NCBI GenBank assembly: GCA_964426135.1
Contig: CAYRPN010000078.1
Span: forward strand, 1 to 26,726
DNA: 26,726 nt
Direction: 5' to 3'
From: CAYRPN01 sp964426135
GTDB lineage: Bacteria; Planctomycetota; Phycisphaerae; Phycisphaerales; Phycisphaeraceae
Within the stretch, counting starts at the first letter, position 1. Each line of letters starts with the position of its first letter. Below are positions 20,503 to 26,726 of this stretch, one piece after another. Position numbers and translations under genes: made by a program. Below the pieces are notes generated by a model, which had not been told where the DNA came from, ran no database searches, and saw nothing but the letters and a program-made list of their open reading frames with translations.

Positions 20503-22018
20503 GCCTCCTCTCCTCCTCGAAGTCCGCACCGTCAGCAAGCGCTTCCCCGGCGTTCGCGCCTTGACGGAAGTGAGTTTGTCGCTGGGCAAGGGCGAGGTGC
20601 TGGCGCTGATTGGCGAGAACGGAGCGGGCAAGAGCACGCTGATGAAAATCCTCGCCGGCGTGCAGAAGCCGGACGAGGGCGCGATTCTCATCGACGGCAA
20701 ACCCGTCGCCTTCAGCAACGTGCGCGATGCCCTGGATACAGGCGTTTCGCTGATTCATCAGGAGTTGAATCTCTCGGACAACCTTGATGTGGGGGCGAAC
20801 ATTTTCCTCGGCCGCGAGCCGCGGAAACTGGGCATGATCGACAAGCAGCGCATCGCGGCGGAGTCGAAAAGATATCTCGATGCGGTGGGCCTGGACGTTT
20901 CGCCGCGCGTGATCGTGCGTAATCTCACCATCGGCCGGCAGCAGCTTGTGGAGATCGCCAAGGCTTTGAGCACGAACGCCCGCGTGCTGATCATGGATGA
21001 GCCGACCAGTTCGCTGACCGGGCACGAGGCGGAGAATCTCTTCCGCGTGGTGAAGGATCTGCGCAGCAAGGGCGTGAGCGTGATTTACATTTCACACCGG
21101 CTGGGCGAGGTGAAGGAGCTGGCGGACCGCGTCGTCGTGTTTCGCGACGGGCGCAACGCCGGCGAATTGTCGCGCGACCAGATCAGCCACGACGCGATGG
21201 TGAAGCTCATGGTGGGCCGGGACGTGAGCCAGTACTACCACCGGGTGGCTCACGAGGCGGGCGAGGAGGTGCTGCGCGTGCGCGAGCTGCGCACGCCGGC
21301 GCATCCGGGCCACGCGCTGAGCTTCGCCGTGAAGCGCGGCGAGATCGTGGGCATGGCGGGCCTGGTCGGCGCGGGGCGCACGGAAATGCTCACCACGCTC
21401 TTCGGCATCACGCCGGCGCTGTCGGGCACGATCGAAATCGCCGGGAAATCGCAGCCGATCCGCACACCACAGGCCGCGATCGCCGCGGGCCTGGCGCTGG
21501 TGCCGGAGGATCGCAAGGGGCAGGGGCTGCTGCTGGAAATGATCGTGCGGCAGAACATGTCGCTGCCCTCGGTTCGCCGCGACCAGCGTGCCGGCTTCCT
21601 CAACCGCGCGGCCGAGCGATCCATCAGCCAGCGGATGATCCAGGCGATGCGCGTCAAGACGCCGCACGATCGGCAGATCGTGCAGTTTCTCTCCGGCGGC
21701 AACCAGCAGAAGATCGTGCTGGGCAAGTGGTTGGCGATGAATCCGAAGGTGATGCTGCTGGACGAGCCGACGCGCGGCATCGACGTGGGCGCGAAGGAGG
21801 AAATCTACAAGCTGCTGCACGACCTTGCCGGCAAAGGCATGGCGGTGCTTTTCGTGTCGAGTGAAATGGAAGAAGTGCTCAGTCTCAGCGACCGCGTGCT
21901 GGTCATGCACGAAGGCCGGATCACCGGCGAACTTTCCAAGGGACAGATGAGCGAAGAAGCGGTGATGAACCTGGCGACGGGAGGAGAGGCGATGGCGAAG
22001 GAGCAGATTGCAAATTGA
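20501..22018 (+). CDS. CUT2 sugar ABC importer ATPase, double nucleotide-binding domain (RbsA/MglA type)
   Basis: This 505-residue protein powers sugar uptake and has the tandem ATPase layout and length of RbsA (about 500). The first domain has Walker A GENGAGKST (38-46), a variant signature TIGRQQLVEIAKAL and Walker B LIMDEPTSSL (about 161-170). The second has a degenerate P-loop VGAGRTE (about 288-294), a full LSGGNQQK (about 397-404) and LLDEPTRGID (about 418-427). This asymmetry is normal for the family. The start at 20501 gives MPPLLLEVRTV, the usual N-terminus. It has no Shine-Dalgarno because a heptamer repeat runs right up to it. The stop codon also lies inside a copy of the same repeat (22007 onward), so the last residues EQIAN are repeat-derived. 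Confidence 0.94.
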   Translation: MPPLLLEVRTVSKRFPGVRALTEVSLSLGKGEVLALIGENGAGKSTLMKILAGVQKPDEGAILIDGKPVAFSNVRDALDTGVSLIHQELNLSDNLDVGANIFLGREPRKLGMIDKQRIAAESKRYLDAVGLDVSPRVIVRNLTIGRQQLVEIAKALSTNARVLIMDEPTSSLTGHEAENLFRVVKDLRSKGVSVIYISHRLGEVKELADRVVVFRDGRNAGELSRDQISHDAMVKLMVGRDVSQYYHRVAHEAGEEVLRVRELRTPAHPGHALSFAVKRGEIVGMAGLVGAGRTEMLTTLFGITPALSGTIEIAGKSQPIRTPQAAIAAGLALVPEDRKGQGLLLEMIVRQNMSLPSVRRDQRAGFLNRAAERSISQRMIQAMRVKTPHDRQIVQFLSGGNQQKIVLGKWLAMNPKVMLLDEPTRGIDVGAKEEIYKLLHDLAGKGMAVLFVSSEMEEVLSLSDRVLVMHEGRITGELSKGQMSEEAVMNLATGGEAMAKEQIAN

Positions 22019-22125
22019 AAATTGTCAATTGCAAATTGAAAATTGCCGGAGCGAGCCGAGTTCGTGCCCACCTCGCAAAGTCCGTCAATTTGCATTTTTC
22101 AATTTACAATTTTCAATTTGCAATC
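22007..22125. repeat. Heptanucleotide inverted element (ATTGAAA ... TTCAATT) after the ABC ATPase
   Basis: The left arm (22007-22048) has six ATTGCAA/ATTGAAA-type units and contains the TGA stop of the ATPase (22016-22018). The right arm (22084-22125) is complementary, with a 35-base GC-rich centre. Same architecture as 20405-20502. Bases 22126-22208 show nothing further. Confidence 0.9.
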
Positions 22126-22208
22126 TCCGCCGCCGAGCATCGAGCGGGAGAATGACGCTGCAACGCCGCCAGGCCTCCGCATGAGGGCCGAGGCCCACGG
22201 ATCAACAC

Positions 22209-23333
22209 ATGACTGAAACTCTCCAAGAACCAAGCCTCGCTCGCCGCACCGTCAACGTGCTCGGCTCCATGATGAGCGGCAAGATCCTGGGCATTCTCGG
22301 CCTGCTCGTGGTGCTGTGCCTTTTCACCGCGTTCGCTTCGTCCAACCCGTGGTACGACCTGTCCACCAGTAAATTCCTGCAGGCGGGCAACCTCGAAAAG
22401 GTCGTCCACCGCACCGCGCTCTACGCCATCCTCGGCGTCGGCGTCGCGTTCGTCATCATCACCGGCGGCATCGACCTGTCCATCGGCTCGATGGTCTGCA
22501 TCGTCGGCACGCTCCTGCCCATGCTGCTCGTCAAGAGCGAATGGTCGCCCGTCCGTGCCGTCACGTTCGTGCTGAGCCTGTCCGTCGCCATCGGGCTGAT
22601 TCACGGCCTGCTCATCACCAAGTTGCGGCTGCAGCCCTTCGTCGTCACGCTCTGCGGCCTGCTGCTCTACCGCGGCATCGCCCGCGGCGTCACCGACGAC
22701 CAGTCGCAGGGCTTCGGCCTCAGTTTCAAAGGCCTGCGCACCATCGCGACCGGACGCATCCCGATCTTCGGTGACGACTACGTCAACACCGTGGATGGCC
22801 GCAGCACGCTGGTCGATGTCTTTCAGCTTCCTTCGACCACGCTGGCGATGATCATCGTCGCCATTCTCGCGGCGATCTTCCTGAATATGACGATCTGGGG
22901 GCGGTACCTGCTGGCGCTGGGCCGCAACGAACAGGCCGCGCGATACAGCGGCATCAACACGGGGCGCATGGTGCTCTTGGCGTATGTGATCTGCTCGGCG
23001 CTGGCGGGCTTCGGCGGGATGCTGTTCGTGCTGGACATCAACGCGGCGCAGCCCAGCGACTTCGGCAACTTCTACGAACTCTACGCCATCGCCGCCGCGG
23101 TGCTCGGCGGCTGCTCGCTGCGCGGCGGCGAAGGCTCGATCCTGGGCGTCATCATCGGCGCTGCCGTGATGGTCGTGCTGAGCAACCTGATCAACCTCGT
23201 GTACCCGAACTACCAGAACATCGAGTTCGCGATCATCGGCGCGGTGATTCTGCTGGGCGTGATCGCGGACGAACTGGTCAAGCGCCTGGCGGCCAAGCGG
23301 CGAGCGATCCGCGAGGCGAAGGCGGCGGGATGA
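22209..23333 (+). CDS. CUT2 sugar ABC importer permease (RbsC-like)
   Basis: The 374-residue membrane protein is a BPD_transp_2 family permease: many hydrophobic segments and the hallmark GITGGIDLSIGS-type block (here VIITGGIDLSIGSM, about 78-91). Further blocks are LRLQPFVVTLCG, GRNEQAARYSGIN (the ATPase-contacting loop) and LAGFGGMLF. The C-terminal GGCSLRGGEGSILGVIIGA and INLVYPNYQNIEFAIIGAVI complete the family pattern. It is somewhat longer than E. coli RbsC because of an extra periplasmic segment around GFGLSFKGLRTIATGRIPIFG (about 165-186). The start at 22209 has no clear Shine-Dalgarno. The stop overlaps the ATG of the PEP-CTERM remnant in an ATGA arrangement. Confidence 0.92.
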   Translation: MTETLQEPSLARRTVNVLGSMMSGKILGILGLLVVLCLFTAFASSNPWYDLSTSKFLQAGNLEKVVHRTALYAILGVGVAFVIITGGIDLSIGSMVCIVGTLLPMLLVKSEWSPVRAVTFVLSLSVAIGLIHGLLITKLRLQPFVVTLCGLLLYRGIARGVTDDQSQGFGLSFKGLRTIATGRIPIFGDDYVNTVDGRSTLVDVFQLPSTTLAMIIVAILAAIFLNMTIWGRYLLALGRNEQAARYSGINTGRMVLLAYVICSALAGFGGMLFVLDINAAQPSDFGNFYELYAIAAAVLGGCSLRGGEGSILGVIIGAAVMVVLSNLINLVYPNYQNIEFAIIGAVILLGVIADELVKRLAAKRRAIREAKAAG

Positions 23334-23547
23334 GTTCCACGATCTGGTTCGGGTGGATCGCCCCGATCCCCGGCCTCAGCGACCTGTATTCCCTCCGCGC
23401 TGAGTTCGCCGGCCGCACCGGTGGCGAGACGATCTTCCTGGATCTCGACAACGTAAACATCGGCGCTGTCGTCCCCAACCCGCCTCCGCCGCTCTGGGCC
23501 TGATGGGCTTGGCCGGCTTGGCGATGCGTCGCCGCCGCGTCGCCTGA
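23330..23547 (+). pseudogene. PEP-CTERM protein tail, truncated and frameshifted
   Basis: From the ATG at 23330 the frame reads 57 residues ending SLRAEFAGRTGGETIFLDLD, then NVNIGAVVPNP, then out of frame to TGA at 23501. Shifting by one base after NP gives ASAALGLMGLAGLAMRRRRVA and a stop at 23545-23547. This is a textbook PEP-CTERM sorting tail: Pro-x-Pro, hydrophobic helix, Arg cluster. One missing G near 23484 would restore it. The upstream part of a normal PEP-CTERM protein is absent. It overlaps the permease stop by four bases. It is either a degenerate gene or a sequencing indel on a real small gene; only reads can tell. Confidence 0.75.
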
Positions 23548-23593
23548 GCGAGCGGTCTGGACGAGTGAACTTGGAACAACCTGTGAATCGCCG

Positions 23594-23625
23594 CAACCCT
23601 CGGGATCGCCCGAGGGTTGTTTTTT
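23594..23625 (+). terminator. Strong Rho-independent terminator
   Basis: CAACCCTCGGG-ATCG-CCCGAGGGTTG is a perfect 11-bp stem with a 4-base loop, followed by TTTTTT. It closes the ABC importer / PEP-CTERM transcription unit. Confidence 0.92.
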
Positions 23626-23878
23626 GGCTCATCCGGCATTTGCGTACTTGACACCGGTTGGAATAGGCGTTTCGGAGTGCTGAACAGAGCCGGAGTCTGT
23701 GACTCCGGTCGATTGGAAGCGGCTCAATGCCGCTTCAAATCGAATTCGCGCCTTGCGTTTCCGGTTGACCTTGCGTCCGCCGCGCCGAGTTTCGCCTCGC
23801 CGGCATCGATCCGGCTCGGCGAACCGGAGTCACAGACTCCGGCTCTGACAAGACGAGTACGCATTCGCCGGATGAGCC
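23626..23878. repeat. 253-bp non-coding element with nested inverted repeats
   Basis: Outer arms GGCTCATCCGGC...TGCGTAC (23626-23648) and its near-complement (23855-23878) bracket a perfect 25-bp inner inverted repeat (23685-23709 and 23823-23847). Each inner arm itself contains the hairpin CCGGAGTC-TGT-GACTCCGG. A further small hairpin AAGCGGC-TCAAT-GCCGCTT lies in the centre. No open frame in it looks coding. It resembles a miniature inverted-repeat element or a complex of REP-like hairpins. Confidence 0.75.
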
Positions 23879-23936
23879 TGTTTTTTTCACCTCCCGAACA
23901 GAAGCCTCGGGATCCCCGTTGCGGTACATTGCCCGC

Positions 23937-24320
23937 ATGCCCGATCCCGACCCGCTTCTGGTGAATCAGCGCAAGATCGCCGCCGACATCGGCGTGCCGG
24001 TGATTCGCCGGCACATTTTTCTCTGCTGCGATCAGACGAAACCCAAGTGCTGCGAGAAGGTGCGATCGCTGCTGGCGTGGGATTTTCTCAAGGCCCGCCT
24101 GAAGGAACTGGGCCTCAGCGACCAGGGCGGCATCGCCCGCACCAAGGCCAACTGCCTGCGCATCTGCGAAGGCGGCCCCATCGCCGTCGTCTACCCTGAA
24201 GGCGCGTGGTACGGCCAGTGCGATCCTCACGTGCTCGAACGCATCATCCAGGAGCACCTGATCGGCGGGAAGATCGTCGAGGAATATCTCATCGCGCAGC
24301 GAGAGTTGCCCGCCATTTAG
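23937..24320 (+). CDS. Thioredoxin-like [2Fe-2S] ferredoxin
   Basis: The 127-residue protein resembles the COG3411 / NuoE-like thioredoxin-fold ferredoxins. HIFLCCDQTKPKCCEK supplies cysteines at 30, 31, 38 and 39, and ANCLRICEGGP supplies 73 and 77, with the expected four-residue spacing in the second pair. The region VVYPEGAWYG is also typical. It would act as a one-electron carrier in the cytosol; partners are not visible nearby. The doubled cysteines in the first pair leave the exact ligands open. The start at 23937 gives the normal N-terminus. The stop codon TAG is part of the TTTAG lead-in of a REP-like element. Confidence 0.85.
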   Translation: MPDPDPLLVNQRKIAADIGVPVIRRHIFLCCDQTKPKCCEKVRSLLAWDFLKARLKELGLSDQGGIARTKANCLRICEGGPIAVVYPEGAWYGQCDPHVLERIIQEHLIGGKIVEEYLIAQRELPAI

Positions 24321-24341
24321 CCGGCGGGCTTGCCCGCCGCG
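24316..24341. repeat. REP-like TTTAGCCGGCGGGC element, forward copy
   Basis: TTTAGC followed by the hairpin CGGCGGGC-TT-GCCCGCCG. It is an exact 26-bp inverse of the copy at 24656-24681. Its first five bases contain the ferredoxin stop codon. Confidence 0.8.
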
Positions 24342-24367
24342 AACCGACAGCCTCAAGAGCAGCCCAC

Positions 24368-24431
<64 letters not shown>

Positions 24432-24531
24432 NNNNNNNNNNNNNNNNNNNNNNNNNNNNNNNNNNNNNNNNNNNNNNNNNNNNNNNNNNNNNNNNNNNNN
24501 NNNNNNNNNNNNNNNNNNNNNNNNNNNNNNN
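24432..24531. other. Assembly gap of 100 N
   Basis: Exactly 100 N, the conventional size for a gap of unknown length, placed where the 9-bp tandem repeat would defeat assembly. Bases 24532-24655 after it show no gene. Confidence 0.98.
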
Positions 24532-24655
24532 GCGGATCGCGCGAATGATGGGATTCTTCAGTCGCGGCATCCGCGCTATCCGCGGTTGAATTCCAGCAGG
24601 AGCCAACCGGCGGGGGCGTCGCCGTTGAATCGTGCACCAAGAGAAGATGTGGCCT

Positions 24656-24681
24656 CGCGGCGGGCAAGCCCGCCGGCTAAA
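24656..24681. repeat. REP-like TTTAGCCGGCGGGC element, inverted copy
   Basis: Exact reverse complement of 24316-24341. The two face each other across the tandem repeat and gap. Confidence 0.8.
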
Positions 24682-24691
24682 TGATCGACCC

Positions 24692-25252
24692 TTACTTGGA
24701 GGCGGGCGGCGGCGTGGCGACCGGTGCTTCGCTCAACTTCCCGCGCATCTCCTTGGCGCGCTCGAGCAGCGTCTCACTGCTCGCATCGCCCACCGGCTCC
24801 AACTTGAAATCCCACTTGAGCTCCACGCGGTTGTTCTGAACCGTCTCGGCGACAAGGTCCGGCCCCGGCGCTTCCCACCACGGCGCCTCGGCCTTCTGCT
24901 TCGTCCACAGCGGCTTGTAGTAGACAAGCACCTGGGCCTGCCCGTTCTCCGTGCGGGCGTCGAGCTTTTCGTTTTCCACGCGCTTGCGAACTTCATCGAT
25001 GCTGATGCCCAGCGCGGTCGCGGCGTCGGCCTCGCTCATCCAGTCGCCTTCGTGTTCGAGGCGCACGTCATAGACGCCGTAGAACCTGAACGGCACGGTG
25101 ACAGGCGTGCGGCCGACTTCTTCGTCGTTCAGATAAACCAGCGCGCCGGGCGGCTGGGAACTGACGGTGATCAGCCGCTCGATGCAGCCGGTGCAAAGCA
25201 AAGGGATCGCGATCACGGACAGGATGGCGAGGAGGTGGCGCACGGGAAACAT
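24692..25252 (-). CDS. PEGA-domain lipoprotein with an HTH-like insertion
   Basis: The 186-residue protein has a lipoprotein signal (LLCTGC, Cys 23) and a PEGA domain at about 28-69 (SSQPPGALVYLND, GRTPVTVPF, GVYDVRLEHEG). It then has an unexpected block at 71-110, and a C-terminal region with YYKPLWTKQK, APWWEAPGPDLVAE and a charged helix. The middle block (MSEADAATALGISIDEVRKR followed by VENEKLDAR-ENGQ--VLV) has the order and residues of an excisionase/MerR-type helix-turn-helix. In related planctomycete PEGA lipoproteins, as I recall them, EG is followed directly by Y-x-x-x-W/L-T-x-K. It is probably anchored in the outer or inner membrane. It starts at the ATG at 25252. Function unknown; PEGA domains are thought to be carbohydrate- or envelope-related. 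Confidence 0.75.
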   Translation of the reverse strand: MFPVRHLLAILSVIAIPLLCTGCIERLITVSSQPPGALVYLNDEEVGRTPVTVPFRFYGVYDVRLEHEGDWMSEADAATALGISIDEVRKRVENEKLDARTENGQAQVLVYYKPLWTKQKAEAPWWEAPGPDLVAETVQNNRVELKWDFKLEPVGDASSETLLERAKEMRGKLSEAPVATPPPASK

Positions 25253-25369
25253 GGCGGCATTGTATCGACGGTTGCGCCAGGCGCGTGGATGCTTCAGCGT
25301 TCAGCCGTTGAGCATCGCGACCGAGACAACCTCCCGGTTTGCCACACTCGAAGCGATGCGACAATCGCG

Positions 25370-25399
25370 TTCAGCGGTAACGCCGAAGGCGTCTGAACG
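25370..25399. repeat. REP-like element, TTCAGCGGTAACGCC variant
   Basis: TTCAGCGGTAACGCCGAAGG onward, ending CTGAACG, is a divergent relative of the 992 and 4236 copies, with CGCC-GAA-GGCG as hairpin and outer CGTTCAG/CTGAACG pairing. Confidence 0.6.
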
Positions 25400-25445
25400 A
25401 AGGGCAACGGATCTGCGCGATCAACGTCCCCCGTCATTCGCACAG

Positions 25446-25478
25446 GCACCTTCGGTGCTTCCGCTAAACGGCGGAAGG
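25446..25478. repeat. REP-like element, inverted TTTAGCGGAAGC variant
   Basis: GCACC-TTCG-GTGC hairpin followed by TTCCGCTAAACG, which is the reverse of a CGTTTAGCGGAA lead-in. Together with the previous element it fills the divergent space 25253-25628, in which no gene was found. Confidence 0.6.
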
Positions 25479-25628
25479 CGATGGGCTCTTTCGTTTCCGG
25501 CAGTACCCTCCCCGCGCGGCGGGGAATTGAAAACCCCTGTACTGAACGCTGTTCCCTCTTGCATTTCCCGGCGGATTCGGTAATCTGTCTCCTGCACTCG
25601 ACAACCTATTATCGCAAGGAGCACTCTT

Positions 25629-26519
25629 ATGACAGGGACGTCAACCAAGGTGACATTATTGGTTCTGGGGCTACTGCTCGCCGGCGGCTGTGTGTCGCAG
25701 GGACAGTACGATTCGCTGGCGATCAAGGAACGCCGGGCGCAGGAACAGATCATCGAGCTGCGGGAGAAAATCTCCGGGCTCGAGGCGAACATCGAAGCGA
25801 TCCGCGCTTCGAAAGTGAACGATCCTGAAGCCCGCGCCATGCTCGAACAACTGATCAAGGACAAGGCCGCCCTGGCGGCGGCGCTGGCCAAGGCGGAGGA
25901 GGAACTCCGCGGCGGCACACACCTCGCGCGGATCGACAACCTGCCCCTGCCCACGGAACTCGACAGCGCGCTGCGGCAGCTCGCGTCGAATAATCCCGAA
26001 CTGATGGAGTACGACTCCAAACGCGGCATGGTCAAGCTCCGCAGCGACCTGACCTTCGCGCTGGGCTCCACCGAGATCAACGCCAACGGCCAGGCGGCGC
26101 TGTCCAAGCTGGCGGACATCATCAACAGCCCGATCGCCCAGCGCTACGGCGTGCGGATCGTCGGCCACACCGACAACGTGCCGGTGACGAACGTCGCCAA
26201 CGTGCGCCAGTTCCGCGACAACTGGGGCCTCAGCGCCTTCCGCTCCATCGCGGTGAAGGACGTGCTGCAGAAGCAAGGCGTGTCGCCTTCGCGGCAGGAA
26301 GTCGCCGGCCGCGGCGAGTTCCAACCCGTCGTCGCCAACGGCCCCAAGGGCGCCGCCGCGAATCGCCGCGTGGAGATCTTCCTGGTGTCGCTGGGTGACG
26401 GCCCGGTCGCCGATGCCGGCGACGGGGTTCCCGCCGCCGCAACCCGGGTCGATCCGGTGCGCAAGCCCACGCCTGCGGCAACCTCCAAAGTCGAAGAGGA
26501 TCCCGCCCGCTTCAAGTAA
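25629..26519 (+). CDS. OmpA/Pal-family peptidoglycan-binding lipoprotein with coiled coil
   Basis: The 296-residue protein has a lipoprotein signal ending LAGGC (Cys 21), then a long charged heptad-rich helix (about 28-95; EQIIELREKISGLEANIEAI) likely to form a coiled coil. An OmpA C-terminal domain follows (about 125-260) with FALGSTEINANGQAALSKLA, VRIVGHTDNVPV (the GHTD diaminopimelate-binding motif region), NWGLSAFRSIAV, AGRGEFQPV and ANRRVEI. A Pro/Ala-rich tail ends it. It should tether the outer membrane to peptidoglycan, consistent with the DAP-type MurE in this window. AAGGAG about 8 bases upstream fixes the ATG at 25629. It is followed by a clear terminator. Confidence 0.92.
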   Translation: MTGTSTKVTLLVLGLLLAGGCVSQGQYDSLAIKERRAQEQIIELREKISGLEANIEAIRASKVNDPEARAMLEQLIKDKAALAAALAKAEEELRGGTHLARIDNLPLPTELDSALRQLASNNPELMEYDSKRGMVKLRSDLTFALGSTEINANGQAALSKLADIINSPIAQRYGVRIVGHTDNVPVTNVANVRQFRDNWGLSAFRSIAVKDVLQKQGVSPSRQEVAGRGEFQPVVANGPKGAAANRRVEIFLVSLGDGPVADAGDGVPAAATRVDPVRKPTPAATSKVEEDPARFK

Positions 26520-26605
26520 TTGCTGGTCGGTGCCGTGGCACCCTGCGCCTCGCCGCGAACCGAGCATCGCGGGATCGTTAAGAATCCAGATTGCATTCCG
26601 TATTC

Positions 26606-26665
26606 AACCGCACCATCGACCCGGTCGTCGCCACGAACCGGTGTCATCGTGCGGTTGTTTTTTTG
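26606..26665 (+). terminator. Rho-independent terminator after the OmpA-family gene
   Basis: CAACCGCACCATCG and CGATGACACCGGT-type arms (right arm ACCGGTGTCATCGTGCGGTTG) pair over about 20 positions with a few mismatches, and are followed by seven T. Bases 26666-26726 show nothing recognisable. Confidence 0.8.
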
Positions 26666-26726
26666 GATGTCGCTGGGTGTGCCAAATTTTCCGGGGGCTT
26701 GGTCCCCTCTCCCCCAGTCTGCTGGG

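Noticed and set aside
23648..23676. Perfect TTGACA -35 box
   Set aside because: No -10-like hexamer lies 16-18 bases downstream, and it falls inside an inverted-repeat arm.
25608..25616. TATTAT as a -10 box for the OmpA-family gene
   Set aside because: Transcription would start within or after the Shine-Dalgarno, and no fitting -35 box is present.

Overview
The window reads as part of a Planctomycetota chromosome, most likely a Phycisphaerae-like lineage. This is an inference. It rests on high GC, membrane proteins carrying a CxxCGYDLR...CPECG zinc ribbon, a PEP-CTERM-type tail, a planctomycete-looking CUT2 sugar importer, a complete-looking mur gene set, and very dense short-repeat elements. 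The 100-N gap indicates a draft or metagenomic assembly. No rRNA, tRNA, integrase, transposase or CRISPR array was recognised.

Layout. 1-6,500: lipid and carbohydrate housekeeping genes: a dolichol/phytol-kinase-like membrane enzyme (-), a zinc-ribbon membrane protein (+), plsY (+), apgM-type phosphoglycerate mutase (-), a GT4-like glycosyltransferase (+) and a GuaD-like deaminase (-). 6,700-14,800: a peptidoglycan block all on the minus strand, transcribed right to left: murE, a small zinc-ribbon membrane protein, murF, mraY, a double VanZ-like protein, murJ. It supplies the UDP-MurNAc-pentapeptide ligases, lipid I synthesis and the lipid II flippase. 15,000-19,100: a 63-aa unknown, a ribosome hibernation factor (+), a lipoprotein (-), prmC (-), a two-gene pair resembling a divergent HicBA module (+), and a periplasmic cyclophilin (-). 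19,250-23,630: a CUT2 sugar ABC importer (binding protein, double ATPase, permease), then a frameshifted PEP-CTERM tail and a strong terminator. 23,900-26,726: a thioredoxin-like 2Fe-2S ferredoxin, a repeat-rich stretch with the gap, a PEGA lipoprotein (-), and an OmpA-family lipoprotein (+) with its terminator.

Two things stand out. First, the sugar-binding lipoprotein is circularly permuted. The segment that normally ends an RbsB-type protein sits directly after the lipoprotein signal, and the protein stops exactly where that segment would normally begin. Second, short-period repeats, mostly heptanucleotide, and REP-like hairpins occupy nearly every intergenic space. They also lie in frame inside the glycosyltransferase, MurE, MurF and the dolichol-kinase-like protein. 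They supply the start codon context and stop codon of the ABC ATPase and the stop codon of the ferredoxin.

All identifications are from reading protein motifs by eye. No database search was run.
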